A stretch of DNA of 64,000 bases. It comes from Pseudomonas sp. G2-4 (GTDB taxonomy: Bacteria > Pseudomonadota > Gammaproteobacteria > Pseudomonadales > Pseudomonadaceae). The notes under the pieces were generated by a model. It saw only the letters and a list, made by a program, of their open reading frames with translations. It made no database searches and was not told where the DNA came from. The position numbers and the translations under genes are program-made. Location of the stretch: assembly GCF_030064125.1 (NCBI RefSeq), contig NZ_CP125957.1:558001-622000 (forward strand), given 5' to 3'. Positions within the stretch are counted from its first letter, which is position 1; every line of letters starts with the position of its first letter. Positions 38,356 to 45,274 of the stretch are shown piece by piece.

Positions 38356-39423
38356 CTAAGCTTTTCTAATGTCCGTATATTTTTTCGGGTGATAGTGGGA
38401 AAGTAAACGGCCAAGTTTACGGTTTTTGCCTATCATGTATTCCTTCACTGTCTCGTCAACAGCCCCATTGGGTAGATCATTTCTTGGCGTCTGGACTGGC
38501 CCATAACGTACACCGCCCGAGAATGCTTTTACGGGTTTTCCGGTCAGCTCCGAAAGCGTCAAGCCGAACGGTTTTTCGCCATCGGCTGAGTAGCAGGCTA
38601 TTAATCGGATGCTGTCGTACTTATTAAGGTCAACCCTGTTTTTAAGCCTAAAATATAATTGGTTAGGGGTTATTTGTTTGCCATCTGCTTCAATGTACGG
38701 ATATTTTCCGTCCACGGGCCGCCCGCCATGAGCGTCTATATTCAATCGGTTTGGGTTCTCGGTTTCATCGAATATAGCAACTCCGTCGGCGATCCTCCTG
38801 TAATTTTTGACGGGGCTTCTCTTGATCCCAGATAGGTTATCGATGTGGCGTACGAAAAAGCGGTATATTGCATCACCCCATAACCTGAATGGTATATGAC
38901 CTGTCGGGTCATTTCTATTTATCGGGTTCCCCATACAGTACCCATATGTATTCAATCCACCCTCCCCAAAGGGACTCCAACTGTCCGGACTGTTAAAGCG
39001 CATTAATACTGGGTTGAACGCCCTATAGCCATTACCCAACAAGTAATGCCCAGTCACCGGGTCCGGCCGTTCGCCGTTGAAGCCGAGCGGGCTGAGTAGA
39101 CCGTTTTCCGGGACACGGTGACCGTAAGGTGTGTAGGCGAGGGGGTGAGGGCCCGTTGCATTGAGCGCGTGTAATACCGAGCGTTGCAGATCGGTGGTTA
39201 ATAACGTGATGTCTAGGGCGCCGTTGTGTCTTTGTTGTAGCGCCAGGAGCTGGTCATCCTGCTGGTAAATGGAGCACTGCGCCGAGCCTTGGATTTCGGT
39301 AAACAGGCGATCCTTCAAATAGAAGCGCTGGGATTTTGCCTGGGCTGTTGGTGTGCAATCGACCAGCCGATCCAAAGGGTCGTAGCTGTATTGGCAGAGC
39401 AGGTTTGCGCGTTCGACTGGCAT
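38356..39423 (-). CDS. mini-RHS (TccC-core) protein 1 with caspase-like C-terminal domain
   Basis: 355 aa. Residues 1-176 are the shared core: a single YD repeat (YSYDPLDRL), then [33 protein letters not shown] and a closing DPTGH. Residues 177-355 are the variable domain. It has DAHGG (His232) and IACYSADG (Cys277) with SELTGKPVKAF after, a pattern like clan CD (caspase-fold) proteases. It shares this with the protein at 45275. AAGGAG precedes the ATG at 39423. No immunity gene follows; fdhA converges on it. Likely an effector, possibly against eukaryotic cells as for TccC. No secretion signal is visible. Confidence 0.8.
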   Translation of the reverse strand: MPVERANLLCQYSYDPLDRLVDCTPTAQAKSQRFYLKDRLFTEIQGSAQCSIYQQDDQLLALQQRHNGALDITLLTTDLQRSVLHALNATGPHPLAYTPYGHRVPENGLLSPLGFNGERPDPVTGHYLLGNGYRAFNPVLMRFNSPDSWSPFGEGGLNTYGYCMGNPINRNDPTGHIPFRLWGDAIYRFFVRHIDNLSGIKRSPVKNYRRIADGVAIFDETENPNRLNIDAHGGRPVDGKYPYIEADGKQITPNQLYFRLKNRVDLNKYDSIRLIACYSADGEKPFGLTLSELTGKPVKAFSGGVRYGPVQTPRNDLPNGAVDETVKEYMIGKNRKLGRLLSHYHPKKYTDIRKA

Positions 39424-39489
39424 AGGCGTTACTCCTTGGAAGATATGCACATTTAAAGAGTTACTGTGACGCAATTGGGTAGAGCCGCC

Positions 39490-39509
39490 TACTAGCAACT
39501 CTGATAGGT
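39490..39509 (-). promoter_or_regulatory. lux-box-like dyad upstream of mini-RHS 1
   Basis: Plus-strand TACTAGCAACTCTGATAGGT, a CT-N12-AG dyad. Its near end is exactly 66 nt from the start codon, as for the mini-RHS genes starting at 46408 and 49364. Confidence 0.5.
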
Positions 39510-39591
39510 GGATAGCGGGAGGTGAGGCAGAACGGCGCTCAAGAGGGCCGGCTTTCACGAAGGGCATAACTGTTAGTGAAGCAAGTGAACA

Positions 39592-39733
39592 TATTGAACG
39601 ACATCAACACTGCGGAAATCGGCCGCGTACCGATCATCTGCTTGGACGACATGCCGAAAGGCTCTGGCGAGTTCGATGTGGCGAGCCGAAGAAGTTTGTG
39701 ATTGATCCGCATGAATTGTTTTGTGCGGCGTAA
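39592..39733 (+). pseudogene. fdhA 3'-end fragment
   Basis: Reads like the last 47 codons of fdhA (NTAEIGRV-like, LDDMPKGSGEFD) with substitutions, and is one base short after GEFD, which breaks the frame. The last 50 nt (GCCGAAGAAGTTTGTGATTG onwards) are almost identical to fdhA. It is followed by its own hairpin, in the same order as at fdhA. A scar of duplication or recombination that placed mini-RHS 1 next to fdhA. Confidence 0.85.
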
Positions 39734-39753
39734 GGTAGGGAGTAAGACGGAAA

Positions 39754-39778
39754 AAGGGCGACAGTGATATCGCCCTTA
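39754..39778 (+). terminator. hairpin after the fdhA fragment
   Basis: AAGGGCGA stem and TCGCCCTT around an 8-nt loop, in the position equivalent to the fdhA terminator. The T-run after it is weak. It lies between convergent genes. Confidence 0.6.
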
Positions 39779-39817
39779 AGTTAATTGCAGTGTGTGATGT
39801 CCAGTACTGTCTACTGT

Positions 39818-40857
39818 TTAAGATTCTCGAATGCTGCGCATAGCTTCCTCGTAAGACGGTGGGAACTCGTAAGACGGTGGAACGCCACCGTAGCCGGCAG
39901 GCACAACGCCATATTGAGGTCTAAGTTCAATTAGACTTCGATAAGTGTCAGCCATAACCACATTTAGTCTACGAGCTCTCACTTCGCGGGCGTTTGTAAC
40001 ATACTCCATAGCCGATGAAGATTGTGAGGGTGCGCGAGAGAGTGCCGGTGATGGGGGGCCTGAAGCAAACGGAATGTCCGGTGTCTCATTTCTCTCGTAG
40101 GAATGCGAGCCGGGGCGAGTAGGGATTACATACCCCCAATCTCTAGTTCTCAGTGCTGGGGGTTCAGAAGTCCGGTTTGCTGCAGCAGTAGAGCTTTCCA
40201 AAGGACGTACTGTCCGCGGTTGATGTCCGGTTGTTGCCGACGGATTTCGAGACACCTCGGGTTGAGCTACCCGAGGGGATGGTCTCATGATCCCCAATCC
40301 CCTCAAGACAACTTTTAACGGTCCCCAAGTATGCCCCGTTGGGTCATTCCGATTTATCGGGTCCCCAACGCAATAGGCATATGAATTCAATCCACCTGTC
40401 CCAAACGGACTCAAACTGTCCGGACTGTTGAAACGCATCAACACTGGGCTGAATGCCCGATACCCATTGCCTAGCAAATAAGCCCCCGTCACCGGATCCT
40501 GCCGTTCGCCGTTGAAGCCCATCAGGTTAAGCAACCCGTTTTCCGGGCGCGGTGACCGTAAGGTGTGTAGGCGAGAGGATGAGGCCGTGTTGCGTAGAGT
40601 GCATGGAGTACCGAGCGTTGTTGATCTGTAGTGAGCAAAGTGGTTTCGACGGCGCCATCCTGGCGCTGTTGTTGCGCCAGGAGATGATCCTCCTGCTGGA
40701 AAATCGAACGCTGTATTGAACCTTGTATCTCGGAGGCAAGGCGGCTTTTCAGATAGAAGCGCTGAATGCTGGTTTCAGCAGGAGGCTTGCAATTGGCCAG
40801 GCGATCCAATGGATCGTAATGATAGCGGCAGAGCAGCGTTTCACGGTTCGCTGACAT
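39818..40857 (-). pseudogene. mini-RHS protein 2, frameshifted, with PPxY tail
   Basis: The core begins in one frame ([15 protein letters not shown], start 40857) and continues in another (GFNGERQDPVTGAYLLGNGY onward, frame 39818-40534). Against the sister copies one base is missing in the GTTTTCCGGGCGCGG stretch at about 40541-40551. Without the shift the product would be about 345 aa. The C-terminal domain of about 170 residues is Pro/Ser/Arg-rich, with tandem PPxY motifs (GVPPSYEFPPSYEEAM) close to the end. It follows mini-RHS 3 and shares its duplicated upstream csp tail, so it is probably the last gene of that operon. Recent inactivation, phase variation or a sequencing error are all possible. 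Confidence 0.75.
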
Positions 40858-40884
40858 GGGCTAGATCCCTAAATGGACCGGACT

Positions 40885-40914
40885 CTATACCGGCGTAACT
40901 CTCGTGGCCTGCAT
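40885..40914 (-). pseudogene. duplicated 3' end of the cold-shock gene
   Basis: Encodes MQATRVTPV-stop, against [13 protein letters not shown] at the end of the csp gene (41982-42011). The 3' flank through the ribosome-binding region of the RHS gene is also similar. It marks the edge of a tandem duplication of csp-tail plus RHS. Confidence 0.8.
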
Positions 40915-40919
40915 TTTAA

Positions 40920-41957
40920 TTATCTGCGAATGTCTGAAGGCTCTAAAGGATATCTGTTGATGTAATAGGTGCGTAATGCCTCCAAGTCAAAACGAATTGG
41001 TCCTCGGCGATACATGGGTAAGTAGGTTCTTATATTTGAATTGACTTTTCTACCGGCGTGCGCCAATGCCCGTCGCTCCCTATATTTTAATAGGTGTACT
41101 TCGTCGCTGAGTTTAAGTGGTAGTGGAGTGGAGTTTTCTAACTCTTTGTCTGGGATGTTAGTGCCGCTTTCGATCCAGTTCTGAATGTCTTTGCGATTTG
41201 TTCTGTGTGGCGTTTCGGATTTTGCGGCAATCCACCGTTGAGTGCTTCTTTCACTGTGGTTTGTTTGAGTTCTTGGGTTTTTTACGTAAGAAATGCGCTC
41301 AGGTAAATCCATGGAGTTTTGTTTTATCGGGATGTTCTGGCCAAGTTTTTCGGAGCTTCCTATTATATCCATTGGGCGAGGAGTCGATGGGGTCCTGAAC
41401 CTGTATAGCTTCATGAGTGAGCGCCAAACATGGCCCGTCGGGTCGTTCCGATTCACCGGATCTGCTGCGCAGTACACATACGTATTCAACCCTCCCTCTC
41501 CAAAAGGACTCAAAGTGTCGGGGCTGTTGAACCGCATCAACACCGGGTTGAATGCCCGATAACCATTACCCAGCAAATAGTGACCCGTCACCGGGTCCGA
41601 CCGTTCGCCATTGAAGCCGAGCAAGCTAAGCAAACCGTTTTCCGGCGGGCGGTGGCCGTAAGGCGTATAGACAAGAGCATAAGGCTGCGTTGCATTGAGC
41701 GCGTGCAATACCGAGCGTTGTTGATCGGTGGTAAGCAAAGTGGTTTCGACGGCGCCGTTCTGGCGCTGTTGTTGCGCTAGGAGTTGATCGGCCTGCTGGA
41801 AAATCGAGCGCGCTATAGAACCTTGTAGCTCGCAGGTCAGGCGCTTTTGCAGATAAAAGCGCTGGGTATTGGTCTGGGTCGACGGTGAGCAGTTGGCCAG
41901 ACGATCCAATGGGTCGTAATGGTAGCGACAGAGCAGTGTTTCAAGGTTAGCAGACAT
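40920..41957 (-). CDS. mini-RHS (TccC-core) protein 3
   Basis: 345 aa. Core 1-176 as in its sisters ([53 protein letters not shown]). The C-terminal domain of about 169 aa is basic and of unknown type, ending [21 protein letters not shown] see no nuclease or ADP-ribosyltransferase motif. GGGAG precedes the ATG. It begins 24 nt after the csp stop, so is co-transcribed with it. No immunity gene is seen. Confidence 0.8.
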   Translation of the reverse strand: MSANLETLLCRYHYDPLDRLANCSPSTQTNTQRFYLQKRLTCELQGSIARSIFQQADQLLAQQQRQNGAVETTLLTTDQQRSVLHALNATQPYALVYTPYGHRPPENGLLSLLGFNGERSDPVTGHYLLGNGYRAFNPVLMRFNSPDTLSPFGEGGLNTYVYCAADPVNRNDPTGHVWRSLMKLYRFRTPSTPRPMDIIGSSEKLGQNIPIKQNSMDLPERISYVKNPRTQTNHSERSTQRWIAAKSETPHRTNRKDIQNWIESGTNIPDKELENSTPLPLKLSDEVHLLKYRERRALAHAGRKVNSNIRTYLPMYRRGPIRFDLEALRTYYINRYPLEPSDIRR

Positions 41958-41981
41958 GGGTTGGCTCCCTGGATGGACCGA

Positions 41982-42194
41982 TTATTCCGGCGTAACTTTG
42001 GTGGCCTGCATTCCCTTGCTTCCCTGCTCGATTTCAAAGGAGACGGTTTGTCTCTCTTTCAAGGTTTTATAACCTTCGCCGGATATCGCCGAGTAGTGAA
42101 CGAACAGTTCTTCGCCACCTTTGCCACAGGAAATGAAGCCATAGCCCTTTGCATCGTTGAACCATTTAACGGTTCCCTTGATTCGGTCGTTCAT
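41982..42194 (-). CDS. cold-shock domain protein (CspA family)
   Basis: 70 aa single cold-shock domain. RNA-binding motifs RNP1 KGYGFI and RNP2 LFVHYSAI are intact. Usual length. It binds single-stranded RNA or DNA. It heads a transcript followed by mini-RHS 3 and 2 and has a lux-box-like dyad 99 nt upstream. Whether its role is general or specific to the RHS genes is unknown. Confidence 0.92.
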   Translation of the reverse strand: MNDRIKGTVKWFNDAKGYGFISCGKGGEELFVHYSAISGEGYKTLKERQTVSFEIEQGSKGMQATKVTPE

Positions 42195-42293
42195 TTTTAT
42201 TGTCCTGCTTGCCCGAATGGATAAAGGTTTGGTTGCCCATGACCTTGTTTTCGTTGACTCAACTGGAGCTTAGGGGCGGGGCAAATCGGTGCC

Positions 42294-42313
42294 TACTGTC
42301 AGAGTTGACAGTA
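42294..42313 (-). promoter_or_regulatory. lux-box-like dyad upstream of csp-RHS operon
   Basis: TACTGTCAGAGTTGACAGTA, perfect 8-nt arms around GAGT, flanked by further symmetric bases (GCC...GGC). CT-N12-AG spacing as in the other four dyads of this region. Confidence 0.6.
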
Positions 42314-42373
42314 GGCAATACCGAGAGGGAATAACCGATTGCAGGTGATATTCAGATGACTGTCATGAGGCGG

Positions 42374-42646
42374 TCATGCCATGGCTTGCGCCTGCAATCG
42401 TCTGCCGATCACGTCCAGTACATCGCAGCCATCGCGCAAGGGAATCGCCAGGAGCAGGGCGAAGTCGTGGAGGACGACGGCGTCGGAACTGATCTCCTCG
42501 CGGAAGGCGATGTTTTCCAGCAATTGGGTGACGGCGCGGATGCGGTAGGCGGCGGTTTCGTAAAGGACGTCGAGGGGGGCTTGGGTGTCGATGAGCAGGG
42601 TGGCGGGGGTGCAGTCGATGCCGGTGATGGGGATGTATCGGTTCAT
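42374..42646 (-). CDS. small protein, DUF3077/DUF6124-like
   Basis: 90 aa: MNRYIPITGIDCTPATLLID then helices with LLENIAFREEISSDAVVLHDFALLL. This resembles the small DUF3077/DUF6124 Pseudomonas proteins in length and helix pattern, with low certainty. GGAG lies 9 nt before the ATG at 42646. Preceded by a distinctive leader (42647-42900). Confidence 0.55.
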   Translation of the reverse strand: MNRYIPITGIDCTPATLLIDTQAPLDVLYETAAYRIRAVTQLLENIAFREEISSDAVVLHDFALLLAIPLRDGCDVLDVIGRRLQAQAMA

Positions 42647-42995
42647 TGGGTAGATCTCCATGGGGTTCGATGATGCCGCCACTCACTCGTCGCCAAACGA
42701 ATGGGTGGCAGCTGTACGCAGGTTGGCGAACCGGACACCATGGAAGCCGGCAGACCCGAAGGCCTCCCGCGCACAACTGCCATTGAGCAATTCTGCGAGT
42801 GCAAAAGCCCGTGCCAAAAAGCAGGGCTTCTGACCATAGTGTATCGAGTCGCCAAACCCGAGTCGCCATGTGGACGACGGGAAGAACTATAGGCATCGCC
42901 TATTGGGCTGAGCAAGGCTCGCTGTTGCGGGGGATTTCCCAAGTATTTGTGGGATTTTTGGTCGTGAGTATTCAAGCAGGAGCACCGCGTCCACT
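42647..42995 (-). other. gene-free leader region, possibly structured
   Basis: No gene I trust. Read on the minus strand towards the small gene at 42646, it contains three related TTTGGCGAC / GGCGAC words (about 42690, 42845 and 42860) and a GTTCGCCAAC / GTTTGGCGAC pair that could form a stem. From memory, similar DNA lies upstream of related small genes in other Pseudomonas. The plus-strand frame at 42701-42892 is unlikely to be coding. Confidence 0.35.
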
Positions 42996-43125
42996 GTGGC
43001 GAGGGAGCTTGCTCCCGCTGGGCTGCGCAGCAGCCCCCAAACCAGACAACCCGGTGTGTCAGGAGGATTGAGTTCGCTGCTTTAGGGCTGCTGCGCAGCC
43101 CAGCGGGGATAAATCCCCTCGCCAC
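42996..43125. repeat. REPIN, GAGGGAGCTTGCTCCC class
   Basis: Inverted pair; the right arm is mutated (GGGGATAAATCCCCTCGCCAC). Confidence 0.85.
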
Positions 43126-43160
43126 AATGGGAGAGCAACCCCTGTGTTTCAGACACCAGC

Positions 43161-43203
43161 GGCGAGCGCTTCGCACTCGAGCGGGAGCAAGCTCCCTCGC
43201 CAC
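43161..43203. repeat. REP single half, GAGGGAGCTTGCTCCC class
   Basis: Third half-element (GAGCGGGAGCAAGCTCCCTC) right after the REPIN at 42996-43125, without a partner. It suggests a broken second REPIN. Confidence 0.8.
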
Positions 43204-43206
43204 GGG

Positions 43207-43782
43207 TTATTGATGTGCAGTTGCGGCTTCGACCCGGTCGCAGAATTCAGGGTAGAAACCCCGGGCGCTGGGGCCTTGGCAATAGTCTTGCGCCTGGGTC
43301 AGGGCATCGGCGCTGAAGTCCAGACTACGGGGCATGCTGGCAAAGGTGACGTAGCCACCCTGTTGCGTCTTGATGGCGTCGAAGCCCTGCATGTCGTAGA
43401 CCAGCTCCACGTCATCATCAGCCAGCAATCGCGCCTTGACCGTCACTTGCGTGTATTGCTTGCCCCCCGGCGCGCCATTGAGCGCCGCCAGGCCGTGGCC
43501 GACCACGCGCAACATGTGCGGAACCCAGGGCTCGCAGTTCTCCGCGCAAGGACCTGGACGGTAGAGCACGGTCAGTGCCTGCTGATCGCGGCTCACCTCG
43601 GTCAGGGCCGGGTCGGAGCGTTTGATGCGATGCTCAATGGTCAGCCAGGTCTTCTGCGCTTCGCTGACATCATCGCCAAGCTCCGGATTCAGCGGTCCCC
43701 GCTGGCATTCGGTGACGCCAAAGACAATGAGCATGCCCGTCAGGATGACCGCGAGGGTCGCTCCGCCAATTTTTACATTCAT
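43207..43782 (-). CDS. hypothetical membrane-anchored protein
   Basis: 191 aa. One N-terminal hydrophobic segment (GATLAVILTGMLIVFGV) followed by a soluble domain with Cys in RPGPCAENCEPW and YCQGPSARGFYPEFC. Not a lipobox in the standard position. Expected to be anchored in the inner membrane facing the periplasm. I do not recognise the family. Monocistronic, on the same strand as the surrounding RHS genes but without the lux-box-like dyad. Confidence 0.65.
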   Translation of the reverse strand: MNVKIGGATLAVILTGMLIVFGVTECQRGPLNPELGDDVSEAQKTWLTIEHRIKRSDPALTEVSRDQQALTVLYRPGPCAENCEPWVPHMLRVVGHGLAALNGAPGGKQYTQVTVKARLLADDDVELVYDMQGFDAIKTQQGGYVTFASMPRSLDFSADALTQAQDYCQGPSARGFYPEFCDRVEAATAHQ

Positions 43783-43888
43783 AGGCAAACTCTGCTGGAG
43801 GATGCGGCACTGTACGGTAACCGTGCAGTCAATGGCAGGGCGTTCTAGAGGCGCAGCGCGGGGGCAATCAATGCATTGTGATCAAGCG

Positions 43889-44296
43889 TCAAAAGCTGAC
43901 GCGAAAGTCGTCGGCACTGATCAACCTGCAGGTTTTGATGTCCGAGCTTTCGCAACGATTGTCCGCCCACGGCAGCAGGGTCGGCTCTTGGACTTGAAGG
44001 TATTCCAGGGTCAGGTTGATCGCACCGTACTTGCAAGTAATGGTTGCCCTCGTCGGGGCCTGGTTATCTGCGTCCGGTTCATGGATGGCGAACTCGGCAC
44101 CGTTGAATTGCAACAACGCAGGGTTGGCCACTCCCACGACGCTGTGGCTTTCCCATTCGTGATCATCCTGTACTTCTATCGAACCAGTGTCCGTATAGAT
44201 TTGCGTGACGGCAGGACAGGTTATTTCCCCGGCACGGGCATGGCCGATGATCAGCAAGAGCATTCCGGCGCCGCTGATAGTCAGTATGTTTCGCAT
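43889..44296 (-). CDS. secreted small protein, DUF3757-like
   Basis: 135 aa. Signal peptide (MRNILTISGAGMLLLIIGHARA) then a beta-rich Cys-containing domain (GEITCPAVTQIY, ATITCKYG, NRCESS, TCRL). The pattern recalls DUF3757. Periplasmic or secreted; function unknown. The ATG at 44296 with GGAG 8 nt upstream is chosen. A dyad like those of the RHS genes is 58 nt upstream, which suggests shared control. Confidence 0.6.
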   Translation of the reverse strand: MRNILTISGAGMLLLIIGHARAGEITCPAVTQIYTDTGSIEVQDDHEWESHSVVGVANPALLQFNGAEFAIHEPDADNQAPTRATITCKYGAINLTLEYLQVQEPTLLPWADNRCESSDIKTCRLISADDFRVSF

Positions 44297-44354
44297 TAGC
44301 CAGTCTCCGTTTTTTCGTGTCGGCGACATGTTTGCGGCTATGGGTGGCGAGGAC

Positions 44355-44374
44355 TACTGTCAAGGCTGACAGTT
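44355..44374 (-). promoter_or_regulatory. lux-box-like dyad upstream of DUF3757-like gene
   Basis: TACTGTCAAGGCTGACAGTT, CT-N12-AG with 7-nt arms. Fourth sequence type of the same family; the only one not in front of an RHS unit. Confidence 0.5.
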
Positions 44375-44399
44375 GTTTATGTTGATTTGGAATTAGTTG

Positions 44400-44582
44400 G
44401 TTCAGGCCTGTTGTCGTTTGGCGATAAGAAACTCAAAACTTCCTGAAAAGCGGAAATGACTGAAGAATTGAAAGGTGTCAGGCAAAAGAAGCGGATTCAG
44501 ATGCAAATCCCAGAGGAGGAACAATCCTCGCCCAACCCAGTCCAACGCTCGATTTTGCGCCGCCCCTCACGGGCGGTTTTTT
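44400..44582 (+). ncRNA. candidate small RNA or attenuated leader of the DUF2780 gene
   Basis: About 180 nt with no ORF. It contains a hairpin GAGGA-GGAACAA-TCCTC (44513-44529) whose loop displays GGA, the motif bound by RsmA/CsrA proteins. It ends in a strong intrinsic terminator placed only 22 nt before the DUF2780 start. The 5' end is not determined. Confidence 0.35.
44560..44582 (+). terminator. intrinsic terminator before DUF2780 gene
   Basis: CCGCCC, 5-nt loop, GGGCGG, then TTTTTT. Perfect 6-bp GC stem with a U-tract. It lies upstream of, not after, a coding gene on this strand. Confidence 0.85.
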
Positions 44583-44604
44583 GATGGTTCAGAGGATGTT
44601 CGGG

Positions 44605-45183
44605 ATGAAGGTTTCACGCGGTTTTGCCCTGTCTTGCCTGTTGACGCTGGCCGCCAGCCCGGCCTTCGCGCAGTTCAGCCTCAGTGATGCGGCCAATGTG
44701 GTGTCGGCGATGCAGGGCAATCAGGCTGAACAGGGGGAGGGCGCCGTGGCTGCCGCCCCGAAAGCCGCCGGGCTGCTCAACACCCTGGGCTCGGAACTCA
44801 AGATCACGCCGGAACAGGCCATCGGCGGTGCCGGTGCGATGCTGGGGCTGGCGAAGAATCGGCTCAGTGAGCCGCAGTTTTCCGAGTTGAGTAAAAGTGT
44901 GCCGGGTCTTGATCAGATCGCTGGTAACAGTGCCATTGGCGGGCTTAATGGTTTGGGTGGCTTGCTTGGTGGTGGATCGGATAAAACTTCCTTGCTCGAC
45001 GGCTTGCTGGGGAACGTCAAGGACACCAATGACTTGAATAACGCCTTCAGTGCGCTGGGTATGGACAGTGGGATGATTGGGCAGTTTGCTCCGCTGATTC
45101 TTGAGTATCTTGGGCAGCAGGGTGTGGGAAGTTCATTGTTGCAGAATTTGGGCGGTATCTGGGAAGGTGGCGCGGGTATTTGA
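44605..45183 (+). CDS. DUF2780 family secreted protein
   Basis: 192 aa with a signal peptide (MKVSRGFALSCLLTLAASPAFA) and a helical DUF2780-like domain with LKITPEQAIGGAGAMLGLAK and many Gly/Leu segments. The ATG at 44605 is chosen for the signal peptide; GAGG is 9 nt upstream. Probably periplasmic; role unknown. Preceded by a terminator hairpin. Confidence 0.8.
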   Translation: MKVSRGFALSCLLTLAASPAFAQFSLSDAANVVSAMQGNQAEQGEGAVAAAPKAAGLLNTLGSELKITPEQAIGGAGAMLGLAKNRLSEPQFSELSKSVPGLDQIAGNSAIGGLNGLGGLLGGGSDKTSLLDGLLGNVKDTNDLNNAFSALGMDSGMIGQFAPLILEYLGQQGVGSSLLQNLGGIWEGGAGI

Positions 45184-45274
45184 TCTGTCGCGCGCTCAGG
45201 CGATCCAACAGGACGCATCGATAGCAACAAAACATTTTGCCGCGGAGCGATTAGTATCGTTCGGACTACGTGCA

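Noticed and set aside
42701..42892. 63-codon plus-strand ORF
   Set aside because: Lies in the leader of the minus-strand small gene, lacks a good ribosome-binding site, and is better explained as repeated non-coding DNA.
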